A DNA stretch of 64,000 nucleotides from an uncultured Alistipes sp. (GCA_947367255.1 CANBCZ010000002.1:62001-126000), one strand, 5' to 3'. Positions 1-10,092 are shown, counted from the first letter of the stretch. Notes: generated by a model not told the origin, from the sequence alone. Numbers and translations: made by a program.

Positions 1-909
1 CGCAACTATGACCATATCGTAGTCGAGGATCAGCTGGAGTGGCTGCGTAAAGATCTGGCGATGATTGAGGACAAGAACACACCTATCGTTGTGGGTATGC
101 ACTCTCCTGTCTTCCGTATGCTCTCTGAGCATAACTCGCGCGAGCTCTACAGCTACTTCCACGACAGCGAGGGCAATCGTACACTCCCTCCTGCACTCTA
201 CTTCGCCTCAACATTTGCAGAGTTCAAGCAGGTGCACTTCCTTACAGGTCACTCGCACAAACTTATCACAACCCACTGCAAGCAGGCTACAGCCTACCCT
301 GAGATTGCAAACATCATCGACCACAATGTCGGTGCCATTTGCGGTGCGTGGTGGCTTACCGCAGCACACGGTGGTCCGCACCTTGCTCCGGATGGTGCAC
401 CTGCGGGCTTTAAGGTCTTCCCTGTAGATGGTAAAAATATCGAGTGGTACTACACCTCTGCCGATTGTGGTGCTCAGAAGCAGTTCCAATCATTTGACCT
501 CAACACCGTACGCGACTACTACCGCACAAATGGAGAGATGCGTGTATTTCTGGAGGTAAACCCTGCTCGCACCGACTTTGCAAAGGTCGAGGATAACCGC
601 GTGGCTATCCACATCTGGGACTGGGCTCCGGACTGGAAGGTGAGCGTTACAGAGAACGGTAAGCCTCTGGAGGTTACACACTGCCCTATGGAGAATCCGC
701 AGTACACCGTTGCCTACTGTATTCCTAAGAGCGTTTGGCGTCGCAACCTTACCCCGAACGCCTTTGGTGCCGAACTGACAGCACATATGTTCCATGTAAC
801 GGCATCTGCACCCGATACTACTCTCGAGATCAGTGTCACAGACTCTTTCGGTCACACATATACCGAAACAATGGCGCGTCCGAAGGCATTTTCAAAGCAT
901 ATCGAATAA
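1..909 (+). CDS. Calcineurin-like metallophosphoesterase, 5'-truncated by window edge
   Basis: Frame is open from base 1 (RNYDHIVVEDQLEWLRKDLAMIEDKNTPIVVGMHSPVF...HFLTGHSHKL...); GHSH motif; same layout as the phosphoesterase at 14534-16231. Confidence 0.75.
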   Translation, partial: RNYDHIVVEDQLEWLRKDLAMIEDKNTPIVVGMHSPVFRMLSEHNSRELYSYFHDSEGNRTLPPALYFASTFAEFKQVHFLTGHSHKLITTHCKQATAYPEIANIIDHNVGAICGAWWLTAAHGGPHLAPDGAPAGFKVFPVDGKNIEWYYTSADCGAQKQFQSFDLNTVRDYYRTNGEMRVFLEVNPARTDFAKVEDNRVAIHIWDWAPDWKVSVTENGKPLEVTHCPMENPQYTVAYCIPKSVWRRNLTPNAFGAELTAHMFHVTASAPDTTLEISVTDSFGHTYTETMARPKAFSKHIE

Positions 910-927
910 CTATACAACACTACCTAT

Positions 928-2589
928 ATGAAAGACTTTGTAATTGGATTGGATTACGGTACCGACTCGGCGCGTGCCGTGCTTGTAAATGCCCACACGG
1001 GCGAACAGATTGCCGAGGCTGTTCACAACTACGCTCGCTGGTCACGCGGTGAGTACTGCAACGCCCTCGAGAGCCGTTTCCGTCAGCACCCGCTCGACTA
1101 TATCGAGGCTCTGAAGAGTGTTCTGCACGGGGTATTGGATAGCAACAAGCAGATTGCTCCGTTTGTTCGCGCCATCTCTGTCGATACTACAGCAAGTACC
1201 CCTTGTCTTACCGACGAGAATCTGCAGCCTCTCTCGCTCAAGGAGGAGTATAAAGATAACCCCGATGCGATGTTTGTCCTCTGGAAGGACCACACAGGCG
1301 TTGCTGAGGCAGCAGCTATCGAGGAGGCGTGTCACAAGAGCGAGGTAGATTATACTCAGGTTTCGGGCTACCACTACTCTGCGGAGTGTTTCTGGTCAAA
1401 GGTTATGCACCTGCTGGGAACAAATGCCGATATGCGTCGCGATGCCCGCTCGGTTATTGAGTGTAGCGACTTTATCTGCGCAACTCTTGCAGGGGTGACC
1501 GACCCTGCCGTATCGCGTATGGGTCACTGCAACGCTGCACAGAAGATGTTCTGGAGTGAGGAGTGGGGCGGTTTCCCACCGGAGAGTTTCTTCGAGTCGC
1601 TCGACCCTGCCCTTGTGCCGATTTTGCGTACACTCAACGCCAACAAATATACCTGCGACAAGCCTTACGGCAAAATCAGCGCACAGTGGGCAGCAGAACT
1701 CGGTCTTAACAGCGATGTTGTTATCGGCTGCGGCAATGTAGACTCACATCAGGGCGCTATCGGTGCCGGAGTGGCATATAAGCGCGCTATGATCAACCTC
1801 GGAACATCGGGTTGCTGTATGTTTGTCATTCCGAATGAGGTTTTGGGCGGCAGAATTATCGACGGCGTATTTGGTCAGGCTGAGAGCTGCATTATCCCGG
1901 GTCTTGTAGGTTTTGAGGTCGGTCTGTCGGCATTTGGCGATGCTTACGCTTGGTTGCGTCGCACACTCGCCTATCCGACTGTAGAGATACTTGCAAAGAG
2001 TGAGAAGGTCGATCCTGCAACACGTCAGGCACTTGTTGATGAGGTGCTCGACAATATCCTTGTAAAGCTCGGAGAGGATGCTGCAAAGATCACCCCACGC
2101 CTCGATGCTCCATTTGCAACCGATTGGTTCAATGGTCGTCGTTCGCCGGATCCAAATCAGCTGCTGTGGGGTTCGCTGATGGGTCTGCGACTCTCGACAA
2201 CTGCTCCGGAGCTCTACTATGCCGTTGTTGAGGCTACAGCACTCGCAATGAAGACCATTGTAGACCACCTTGCCGAGCGCGATATTGTATTTGACTCGTT
2301 TATCGGTGTGGGCGGTATCTCGCAGAAGTCGCCATTTGTAATGCAGATGCTTGCCGATGCTATCGGTAAGGATATCCATGTATCGGAGTGCAAGCAGTCT
2401 TGTGCACTTGGCTCTGCTATCTGTGCCTCTGTGGTAGCGGGTATCTATCCTACTATCGAGGCGGCACAGCAGGCTCTCTGCCGTCCGATTATCCGTACAT
2501 ACAGCCCTGATGCCTCTCGCCGTGAGCTGCTCCAGAAGCGCCACGATCTCTACCGTGCAGCGGGTAAGTTTACAGAATCTTTAATCTAA
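928..2589 (+). CDS. araB: FGGY-family kinase, ribulokinase-like
   Basis: N-terminal GLDYGTDSARAVLV, SVDTTASTPCLTDENLQPL, and C-terminal GGISQKSPFVMQMLADAIGKDIHVSECKQSCALGSAI typical of AraB. Confidence 0.8.
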   Translation: MKDFVIGLDYGTDSARAVLVNAHTGEQIAEAVHNYARWSRGEYCNALESRFRQHPLDYIEALKSVLHGVLDSNKQIAPFVRAISVDTTASTPCLTDENLQPLSLKEEYKDNPDAMFVLWKDHTGVAEAAAIEEACHKSEVDYTQVSGYHYSAECFWSKVMHLLGTNADMRRDARSVIECSDFICATLAGVTDPAVSRMGHCNAAQKMFWSEEWGGFPPESFFESLDPALVPILRTLNANKYTCDKPYGKISAQWAAELGLNSDVVIGCGNVDSHQGAIGAGVAYKRAMINLGTSGCCMFVIPNEVLGGRIIDGVFGQAESCIIPGLVGFEVGLSAFGDAYAWLRRTLAYPTVEILAKSEKVDPATRQALVDEVLDNILVKLGEDAAKITPRLDAPFATDWFNGRRSPDPNQLLWGSLMGLRLSTTAPELYYAVVEATALAMKTIVDHLAERDIVFDSFIGVGGISQKSPFVMQMLADAIGKDIHVSECKQSCALGSAICASVVAGIYPTIEAAQQALCRPIIRTYSPDASRRELLQKRHDLYRAAGKFTESLI

Positions 2590-2602
2590 CACATATACAG
2601 AA

Positions 2603-3970
2603 ATGAAAAGTATTTTAGAACCGGCACGCGAGCTCAAAGTGCGTGCAGAGGTAGATGTACTGGTTGTCGGCGCAGGTCCTGCCGGCATTATGGCTGCCGA
2701 GGCGGCTGCAAAGGACAAAAATCTGAAGGTTATGCTTATCGAGCAGCGCGGCTATATGGGCGGTAACCTTACTATCGGACTTCCAATCCTCTCTTTCCTC
2801 GGTCCTAAGGGAAATCAGGTTGTAAAGGGCGGTGCACAGAAGTTTATCGACCGTATGTGGGCAAAGGGTGCAGCAAGCGAACACAAGCCTTGCAAGAACC
2901 ATATGTCGCTCACTATTATCGACCCTGATCAGGCAAAGAGCGTAGCTTGGGAGATTATGGACGATGCCGGCGTAGAGGTGCTCCTCTATGTATTTGTTAC
3001 CGATACTATTGTCGAGAACGGCAAGGTTAAGGGTGTGATTATCGAGAGTAAGGCGGGAAGAGAGGTTATCCTTGCAAAGACAGTTATCGACTGTACCGGT
3101 GACGGCGATGTTGCCTTCCGTGCAGGTGTAGAGTGCAACAAGGGTGACGAGAATGGCGGTATGCAGCCACCAACCCTTATGTTCCTTATGCGTGGTGTAG
3201 AGATGCAGAAGCTGCGCGATGCTATCTGCAACGAGCCTGAGAAGTACGATATGGATGTTATGCCACCATCACAGTTCCGTGAGGGTAAGTTTATCACTGT
3301 AGGTCTTCGTGGTCGTATTCTCGAGGCGCAGCAGAAGGGTTACAACATCCCTGTAGCGCGTACAATCCTTATCACAGGTCTTAACGAGGATGAGATTTGG
3401 GTAAATATGACCCGCGTGTCGGGCGTAGATGCTACCGACCCTGCAAGCTATACAAAGGGTGAGCACGATGCACGCAAGCAGATGTACGATGTTATAGCGT
3501 ACCTCAAGGACTTTGTTCCGGGCTTCGAGAGCTCTTGGCTCGAGCGCTCGGCTGCATTTATGGGTATCCGCGAGACTCGCGTGATTGTCGGCAAGTATGT
3601 TATGACTGCTAAGGATATTCTCGAGCAGAAGCGTTTTGATGATGCTATTGCTGTTGCAGGTTATCCTGTAGATATCCACCACGCAAAGGGTGGCGACTGT
3701 ACTATGCTCTTCTGCGAGGATGCATACCAAATCCCTTACGGCGTGCTTGTACCACAGACTATCGAGGGTCTTTTGGTAGCAGGTCGTTGTTCGGCTATGG
3801 ACCACGAGGCTATGGCTGCAACTCGCGTAATGTCTACCTGTATGGCTCTTGGCGAGGCGGCAGGTACCGCAGCTCGCATTGCAGCAGCTGACGGCGTTGA
3901 GGTTTCTGCAGTAGATGTGGCAAAGGTGCAGAAGGCACTGCTTGAGAACGATGCATATTTAGCACTATAA
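2603..3970 (+). CDS. FAD-dependent oxidoreductase (FAD_oxidored family), copy 1
   Basis: Rossmann motif DVLVVGAGPAGIMAAEAAA; C-terminal GLLVAGRCSAMDHEAMAATRVMSTCMALGEAAGTAA. Confidence 0.8.
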   Translation: MKSILEPARELKVRAEVDVLVVGAGPAGIMAAEAAAKDKNLKVMLIEQRGYMGGNLTIGLPILSFLGPKGNQVVKGGAQKFIDRMWAKGAASEHKPCKNHMSLTIIDPDQAKSVAWEIMDDAGVEVLLYVFVTDTIVENGKVKGVIIESKAGREVILAKTVIDCTGDGDVAFRAGVECNKGDENGGMQPPTLMFLMRGVEMQKLRDAICNEPEKYDMDVMPPSQFREGKFITVGLRGRILEAQQKGYNIPVARTILITGLNEDEIWVNMTRVSGVDATDPASYTKGEHDARKQMYDVIAYLKDFVPGFESSWLERSAAFMGIRETRVIVGKYVMTAKDILEQKRFDDAIAVAGYPVDIHHAKGGDCTMLFCEDAYQIPYGVLVPQTIEGLLVAGRCSAMDHEAMAATRVMSTCMALGEAAGTAARIAAADGVEVSAVDVAKVQKALLENDAYLAL

Positions 3971-3984
3971 AAACGGGTAGAACT

Positions 3985-5349
3985 ATGAATAGATATTTTG
4001 AGCCGGCACGCGAGATAAAGGTTCGTGCCGAAGTGGATATACTTGTTGTCGGTGGTGGTCCTGCCGGCATTATGGCAGCCGAGGCGGCAGCAAAGGGTGG
4101 CAAGACAAAGGTTATGCTGCTTGAGCAGCGAGGATTTTTGGGCGGTAACCTTATTCTGGGTCTGCCTATCCTCTCGATGCTTGACAAGGATGGCAACCAG
4201 ATTATCAAGGGCGCAACAGGCAAGTTTGTCGAGCGCCTGCAGAAGATTGGCAAGGCTACAGGTCACAAGCGTTGTAAGCTCCACATCTCGCTCACGATGG
4301 TCGATCCGGAGGCTGTAAAGACCCTCTGCTGGGAGATTATGGACGAGAATGGTGTCGAGGTACTGATGTATGTAAATGTTGTTGATACACTTGTCGAGAA
4401 CGGTAAGGTTACAGGCGTAATTATCGAGAGCAAGGCGGGTCGTGAGGCTATCCTTGCAAAGACAGTTATCGACTGCTCGGGCGATGCCGATGTTGCCTAT
4501 CGTGCAGGTGTAGAGTGCACAAAGGGCGACGAGAAGGGTCGTATGCAGCCACCGACACTGATGTTCTCGATGCGCGGTGTGAATATCGATCAGGTACGCG
4601 ACAATGTGGTAAACCACTCGGACAAGTATGGTATGGATATTATGCCGCCGGAGCAGTTCCGCGAGGGTAACTTTACTATGGTAGGCTACCGCGACCAGCT
4701 CAGCGACGCTATCTCGAAGGGATTTAACATCACTGTTGCCCGCACAATCTTTATGACCGGTCTTAAGGATGACGAGCTGTGGGTAAATATGACCCGCGTA
4801 TCGGGTGGTGATGCAACAGATCCTGCAAGCTACACAGCTGTTGAGCGCGAGTGCCGCCGACAGATGTACGATGTGGCTCGCTATCTTATCGAGTACATTC
4901 CGGGCTTTGAGAATGCATGGATTGAGACCGTACCTCCATTTACAGGTATCCGCGAGACCCGCGTGATTGTCGGTAAGTACATTATGACCAGCGAGGACCT
5001 TCTGGAGGCTCGTAAGTTTGACGATGTTATTGCTGTGGCAAGTTATCCGATCGACCTGCACCACGAGGAGGGTGGCGATTGTACACTTATCTACGGTAAG
5101 GGTTCATACGATATTCCGTATCGCACACTCGTTCCTCAGACAATCGAGGGTCTGCTCGTTGCCGGTCGCTGCTCCTCTATGGACCACGGCGCTATGGCAG
5201 CAACCCGCGTAATGTCTACCGTTATGGCTATGGGCGAGGCGGCAGGTACTGCAGCTCGCATTGCTGTCCTTGACGGCGTGGAGCCATCGACTGTAGATGT
5301 GGCAAAGGTGCAGGCTGCACTCATCGAGAATGGTGGTTATCTGGGATAG
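3985..5349 (+). CDS. FAD-dependent oxidoreductase (FAD_oxidored family), tandem paralogue copy 2
   Basis: DILVVGGGPAGIMAAEAAA; strongly similar along its length to the upstream ORF. Confidence 0.8.
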   Translation: MNRYFEPAREIKVRAEVDILVVGGGPAGIMAAEAAAKGGKTKVMLLEQRGFLGGNLILGLPILSMLDKDGNQIIKGATGKFVERLQKIGKATGHKRCKLHISLTMVDPEAVKTLCWEIMDENGVEVLMYVNVVDTLVENGKVTGVIIESKAGREAILAKTVIDCSGDADVAYRAGVECTKGDEKGRMQPPTLMFSMRGVNIDQVRDNVVNHSDKYGMDIMPPEQFREGNFTMVGYRDQLSDAISKGFNITVARTIFMTGLKDDELWVNMTRVSGGDATDPASYTAVERECRRQMYDVARYLIEYIPGFENAWIETVPPFTGIRETRVIVGKYIMTSEDLLEARKFDDVIAVASYPIDLHHEEGGDCTLIYGKGSYDIPYRTLVPQTIEGLLVAGRCSSMDHGAMAATRVMSTVMAMGEAAGTAARIAVLDGVEPSTVDVAKVQAALIENGGYLG

Positions 5350-5350
5350 T

Positions 5351-6232
5351 ATGAGAAGGATTGCTATACTGCTCATTTCACTCTGTATTGTCGGGGTTGC
5401 TGAGGCAAAAAAGCCTCAGAACCCTGTCCACAGGGTAATGAGTGCCAATATCCGTATTGCGGGACTTGTTGCAGACAAGAATACTCCAAACGAGTGGAAC
5501 AACCGCAAGGAGTATATGATAGATGTTATCCGCAGCCACAAGCCCGATGTGGTGATGATGCAGGAGGTTATCTACGACTCCTACGCATACTGCAAAAAGG
5601 AGTTGAAGGGGTATCTCGCCTTCGGTTTTGAGGGTCCCGAGATGGATCCTTACACCGATGGTTACCACTTTATCGGCAAGAATGTCATCTTTTTGAGCAA
5701 GAAGCGCTATGAGCTTATCTCGGCGGGTTGCTACTGGCTCTCCGAGGACCCTGTCATTGCCGGCAGCATAAGTTGGGATACCAACCGTGCCCGCCACGCA
5801 AACTGGGTGAGGGTACTCGATCGCAAGACCGGCAAGCAGCTGCGTCTGATAGACATTCACCTCGACCACAAGTCGCAGCCGGCAAAGGAGAATCAGGCGA
5901 AGCTTATTGTTCGCGAGGCGGCACAGTATCAGGACAAGTTCCCGCAGATTATCTGCGCCGACTTCAATTCGAACAAGGGTACCGAGCAGGTGCGCCACTT
6001 TACCAATAACGGCTGGACCGATTGTTACGATGTACTGCACAACGGCGTGGAGTTTGGTCGTACAGCCCACGGATTTATGGGCAAAAATCACCCTCGCAAG
6101 GGACAGAGAATCGACTATATCCTTACAAAGGGTGGAGCAAAGGCTCTGAGTTGCGAGATGATTACCGACCATCGTGGCGATATCTATCCGTCCGACCACT
6201 ACTTTATGCTTGCTGAAATTATTCTCGAATAA
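5351..6232 (+). CDS. Endonuclease/exonuclease/phosphatase (EEP) family protein, secreted
   Basis: Signal peptide MRRIAILLISLCIVGVAEA; RVMSANIRI, DVVMMQEV, IDIHLDH, ICADFNSN, IDYILT, SDHYFMLAEI motifs; start moved to the internal ATG at 5351. Confidence 0.75.
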   Translation: MRRIAILLISLCIVGVAEAKKPQNPVHRVMSANIRIAGLVADKNTPNEWNNRKEYMIDVIRSHKPDVVMMQEVIYDSYAYCKKELKGYLAFGFEGPEMDPYTDGYHFIGKNVIFLSKKRYELISAGCYWLSEDPVIAGSISWDTNRARHANWVRVLDRKTGKQLRLIDIHLDHKSQPAKENQAKLIVREAAQYQDKFPQIICADFNSNKGTEQVRHFTNNGWTDCYDVLHNGVEFGRTAHGFMGKNHPRKGQRIDYILTKGGAKALSCEMITDHRGDIYPSDHYFMLAEIILE

Positions 6233-8670
6233 TGGTACGCAAGATAGTTATATCTCTCTGCTTGCTGTTGCTCCATATCGGGGTGACAGCACAGCAGATT
6301 GAGAACTATCGCTACTATAAACTATATGAGAGTATCGATTGTGACATCCCTCTTGTAGAGGATGAACTGCCGGAGGAGCTACAGTCGCATAGGTTGTGGT
6401 ATCGCTCAATCTTTGACTCGGCACCAATTGTCACAGCAAACCACCACGGCATAGGTTACTACGACCGCAAAACAGTCATCAGCGGTATATCTATCCCCAA
6501 AATCAGCCAAAGTCGCCTCGCAAGACTCTCCTTTACTCAGGTACCACGCCTGACGACAGAGGATGAGCACTACACCTTGGAGCCAAAATCCCGCACCCAG
6601 ACATCTGTCGGCATAAATCTCACTACACGAAACTATTTGGGCGGTATCTCGGCGACAACATCGCACAAAATCTCCGACAAATGGTCACTCTTTGCAGATA
6701 CATACTTCCACAGCGGCAGGGATATGTGCGTAGAGGGTGTATTTACCTCCGAGGCATCGGTCACACTCTCGGCATTCGGCAATTTGGACTCGCTGAGCAG
6801 CCTCTCTGTGGCGCTATTTTTCACCCCATCGATGCGCGCCGGGCGTAAGGCTGCTGTATCCGAGGTCTTTGACCTTACATCAGACAAATACTACAACCCC
6901 TCGTGGGGCTATCAGGCAGGTAAGGTACGTAGTGTAAACATCACGCGCAACTATCTCCCAACTGCCGTTGCTGCCTATAATCTTGTGCTGAGTGAGAAGA
7001 ACACACTCTCAGTCAGCATAGGTGCTACCCTTGGCGAGCGGTCACAAAGCGGTATAGATTGGCTCAATGCTGCCACTCCCCTACCGGACAACTATCGCAA
7101 GCTCCCGAGCTACTTCTATGACGAGCAGGTGGCAACTGCCGTCACTGCTGCGTGGACAAATGGCGATAGCCGCTACACACAGATAAACTTTGACGAGCTC
7201 TATCGTCGCAACACCCTCCACGGCGAGGCTATCTACCTTATCAGCGACCGCGTAAGTCGCATAACCGACCTGCAACTTTGTGCAGCAATGACAAGGCAGA
7301 TTAACAGAAATAGCCATGTAGACTACGGTCTGCGGATGCAATATCTGCGTACACGCAACTTCAAGCGAGCAACAGACCTGCTCGGAGGAGAGCCATTTTC
7401 GGACATAGACTACTTTCTGGTCGATGACGATACATTCTCCAATATGCTCAGCAACGATATGCGGCACCCCGACAAGAGGATCGGCAGAGATGACAAGTAT
7501 GGCTATAACTATGCACTGAACAACCTTGTAACAACCCTCTTTGCTGCCTATAGCGGCAACTTCAAAGGTGTCGATATTGTGGCTACAGCCGAAGTCGGAG
7601 CAGAGCGAGTATCTCGTGTGGGATATCTTCAAAAGGAGCTCTTTGCCAACTCCTCCCTCGGGCGTTCAAAGGCTACGACATTCACTCCGTGGGCACTAAG
7701 TGCAGGGGCAAAGTGGAGTATCGACATACTGCACACTCTATATGGTCATCTGCGGGCAGAGGCTGTAACGGCAGATGCTGAAGATATATTTCTGCAGACG
7801 CAGTACAACAACCGCATTATCGCCAATCCGCGCCTTGCCAATCTCTACTCGGCAAATCTGGGCTACAAGTTCCACAACCACAAGTTGATGGTAAATACCG
7901 CCCTCTTTCTGCGTTACAACAGCCGTCAGACCTCTGTGTCACACCTATACTACGATGCTGCCGCAGAGTTTGCCGATGTGGTTACAAGCGATATAAACAC
8001 CCTCAGTTTAGGCATCGAGGCAGAGGCGCACTACCTCTTCGCAAAGCATTGGAGAGCTGCGGCGGGTATTGTGGCGGGCAGTTATAGATATGCAGGAGTA
8101 CCAAATATAAAGGTCTATGCCGACAAGGACAATCGTCTGCTTGCCGATAACAACATCGAGGCGGCACGCGGTCTTAACACGGGTCAAATGCCTAAAATAT
8201 CGAGCTACGGGCAGATAACATTCTACTCGCACGGCTGGAGAGCAACTGCCGAGGCACAGTATCACGCACTACGTTATGTCTCTCCGTCGCTACTTCGTCG
8301 CAGCGAGGATATATTGTCACACAGCAAGAGCGATGAGATTCGCCAGCAGTTTGTCGCACAAGAGAGACTCGACGATGCCTTTGCTATAAACCTGACCCTC
8401 TCTAAGAGCATCTTCCTGCGCCGTTTCGACCGCAGGATATACTCTACGCCCGTCGCACCACGATTTATCGACCGACATCCATACTCTCGCATTACAATCT
8501 TTGCTGCCGTAAACAACCTGTTGGGCAGCAACTATATCTACCGCGGTTACGAGAGCTCTCGCATCCGCAAACAGTACCTCTGGGAGGACTTCAAAGCGAC
8601 CCCTATGCCCTCCTATCTGCTCTATGCCTATCCGCGTACATATTATATAGGTATAAAATTTGTTTTCTAA
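6232..8670 (+). CDS. Outer-membrane beta-barrel protein, TonB-receptor-like, without an obvious plug domain
   Basis: Signal peptide; many alternating aromatic/hydrophobic strands; terminal YYIGIKFVF; start overlaps the preceding stop by 1 nt. Confidence 0.6.
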   Translation: MVRKIVISLCLLLLHIGVTAQQIENYRYYKLYESIDCDIPLVEDELPEELQSHRLWYRSIFDSAPIVTANHHGIGYYDRKTVISGISIPKISQSRLARLSFTQVPRLTTEDEHYTLEPKSRTQTSVGINLTTRNYLGGISATTSHKISDKWSLFADTYFHSGRDMCVEGVFTSEASVTLSAFGNLDSLSSLSVALFFTPSMRAGRKAAVSEVFDLTSDKYYNPSWGYQAGKVRSVNITRNYLPTAVAAYNLVLSEKNTLSVSIGATLGERSQSGIDWLNAATPLPDNYRKLPSYFYDEQVATAVTAAWTNGDSRYTQINFDELYRRNTLHGEAIYLISDRVSRITDLQLCAAMTRQINRNSHVDYGLRMQYLRTRNFKRATDLLGGEPFSDIDYFLVDDDTFSNMLSNDMRHPDKRIGRDDKYGYNYALNNLVTTLFAAYSGNFKGVDIVATAEVGAERVSRVGYLQKELFANSSLGRSKATTFTPWALSAGAKWSIDILHTLYGHLRAEAVTADAEDIFLQTQYNNRIIANPRLANLYSANLGYKFHNHKLMVNTALFLRYNSRQTSVSHLYYDAAAEFADVVTSDINTLSLGIEAEAHYLFAKHWRAAAGIVAGSYRYAGVPNIKVYADKDNRLLADNNIEAARGLNTGQMPKISSYGQITFYSHGWRATAEAQYHALRYVSPSLLRRSEDILSHSKSDEIRQQFVAQERLDDAFAINLTLSKSIFLRRFDRRIYSTPVAPRFIDRHPYSRITIFAAVNNLLGSNYIYRGYESSRIRKQYLWEDFKATPMPSYLLYAYPRTYYIGIKFVF

Positions 8671-8685
8671 AAAAGAGCAAAATTC

Positions 8686-8716
8686 TTGCTATTTCAAGAA
8701 AGATTTATTATCTTTG
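8686..8716 (+). promoter_or_regulatory. Bacteroidetes-type promoter (TTG - 20 nt - TATCTTTG)
   Basis: TTG at 8686-8688 and TATCTTTG at 8709-8716, upstream of the recombinase ATG at 8765. Confidence 0.5.
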
Positions 8717-8764
8717 TTCAAGGGTGCGGGGTGCAACCAAACCGCGCCACAGAGCCAAAAGCCT

Positions 8765-9661
8765 ATGATTGACCGCTTTATCGCATATATCGAGTCGGAG
8801 AGGCGACTCTCTGCTTTGACGGTGCGAAACTACAAAAAGGACATCACAGCTTTTGCCGAGTGGTTCAACAGCAGGCTCGCCTTGGAGAGTTTTGACGCTA
8901 CAAGGGTCAGTGCCGAGGATATCCGCGACTGGATTATCTACAGGCTTGACAGTGCGAAGTTAGCACCTGCCTCTATGAATAGAGAGCTTTCGTCGCTGAG
9001 GAGTTTTTTCCGCTATCTGCGCAAGGTAAAACAGATCGAGGAGGACCCTTTCAAACGTATCGGTTCTTTGAAAACAACAAAAATACTACCTCAATATGTT
9101 CCCGAGAGTCGTATAAAGCCGATGCTGTCAGATATGCGCGAGCAGAGTCGCAGCAGCGACCTGCGCGAGCAGAGAAACGGGTTGATAGTATCGCTTCTCT
9201 ACGGTTGCGGCATACGACTTGCAGAGCTGCTATCGATACGCCTGTGCGACATCTCAACCGGCGCAGTGAAGATCCACGGAAAGGGCGACAAGGAGCGACT
9301 TGTTCCACTGCTAAAAGAGTTGGAGGAGCGCATTGAGGTATATGTTGATACTTGTCGTGAGTGCGGCATAGATTTGCAACCACAAGATCTGCTGATTGTC
9401 GGCAGTACTGGCAAACCACTCTCTCGAATTACCGTGCAGCGTGTTGTCCGAGAGCAGATGGCGCTGGCAAATATTCAGGGTCGCAAGTCGCCACACGTTC
9501 TGCGTCACACCTTTGCAACACATCTGTTGGGAAGAGGTGCCGATATGCGCGAGATACAGGAGTTGATGGGTCACAGCTCGCTACAGACCACACAGCGATA
9601 TACCCACAACTCGATTACCCAGCTGCAGGATATATACGACAAGGCGCACCCACACAAGTAG
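8765..9661 (+). CDS. xerC: Tyrosine recombinase XerC/XerD-like
   Basis: GCGIRLAELLSI, HVLRHTFATHLLGRGADMREIQELMGHSSLQTTQRYTH catalytic motifs (R, H-x-x-R, H, Y). Confidence 0.8.
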   Translation: MIDRFIAYIESERRLSALTVRNYKKDITAFAEWFNSRLALESFDATRVSAEDIRDWIIYRLDSAKLAPASMNRELSSLRSFFRYLRKVKQIEEDPFKRIGSLKTTKILPQYVPESRIKPMLSDMREQSRSSDLREQRNGLIVSLLYGCGIRLAELLSIRLCDISTGAVKIHGKGDKERLVPLLKELEERIEVYVDTCRECGIDLQPQDLLIVGSTGKPLSRITVQRVVREQMALANIQGRKSPHVLRHTFATHLLGRGADMREIQELMGHSSLQTTQRYTHNSITQLQDIYDKAHPHK

Positions 9662-9726
9662 GTAGAGATGAATATCGGGGTAAATTCGTAACGAAGCGAA
9701 CCCCCTTAACCATAAAACTTTGAGTT

Positions 9727-10014
9727 ATGGAAGTTAAGATTCAATCGTTAAAGTTCGATGCAAGCAAGCAGCTTATCGAATTTATTGAGAAAAAGATGTC
9801 GCGCTTAGACCGCTTTGCCGAGAATCCAACCGGCGTAGATGTAGTACTGCGACTTGAGAAAGATGATGAGAAGGGAAATAAGGTTGCACATGTAACACTG
9901 CACGTTCCCGGCGGAGATATACAGACAGAGCAGCGCGCTCGTACATTTGAAGAGGCTGTCGATAATGCTTTGGATGTAGTAAAACGTCAAATCGAAAAGC
10001 GTAAAGACAAGTAA
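9727..10014 (+). CDS. hpf: Ribosome hibernation promoting factor / RaiA family
   Basis: 95-aa protein VKIQSLKFDASKQLIEFIEKKMSRLDRF...RTFEEAVDNALDVVKRQIEKRKDK typical of HPF. Confidence 0.85.
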   Translation: MEVKIQSLKFDASKQLIEFIEKKMSRLDRFAENPTGVDVVLRLEKDDEKGNKVAHVTLHVPGGDIQTEQRARTFEEAVDNALDVVKRQIEKRKDK

Positions 10015-10021
10015 AAACAAT

Positions 10022-10053
10022 AGAGGGTGTCCAAGATGTTTTGGACACCCTCT
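10022..10053. terminator. Intrinsic terminator hairpin downstream of hpf
   Basis: Perfect 13-bp stem agagggtgtccaa / ttggacaccctct. Confidence 0.7.
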
Positions 10054-10060
10054 GTTTATA

Positions 10061-10092
10061 GAGTGAGCCTTAGAACAGGCTCACTCTTTTTA
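10061..10092 (+). terminator. Second hairpin with T-tract between convergent genes
   Basis: 10-bp stem gagtgagcct / aggctcactc followed by tttttatt. Confidence 0.65.

Noticed and set aside
1744-2544. 266-aa minus-strand ORF opposite ribulokinase
   Set aside because: Antisense shadow ORF with no recognisable domain; rich in Cys/Arg/Thr as expected from reversed coding sequence.
3736-5064. 442-aa minus-strand ORF opposite the second FAD oxidoreductase
   Set aside because: Antisense to a strongly supported enzyme; composition reflects sense codon bias. It resembles the antisense ORF at 3269-3805 only because the sense genes are paralogues.
5378-6199. 273-aa minus-strand ORF opposite the EEP protein
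   Set aside because: Antisense shadow ORF over a supported gene.
8765-9661. Integrase marking a mobile island
   Set aside because: No adjacent tRNA, att-like repeats or conjugation/phage genes; the sequence looks like a housekeeping Xer recombinase beside hpf.
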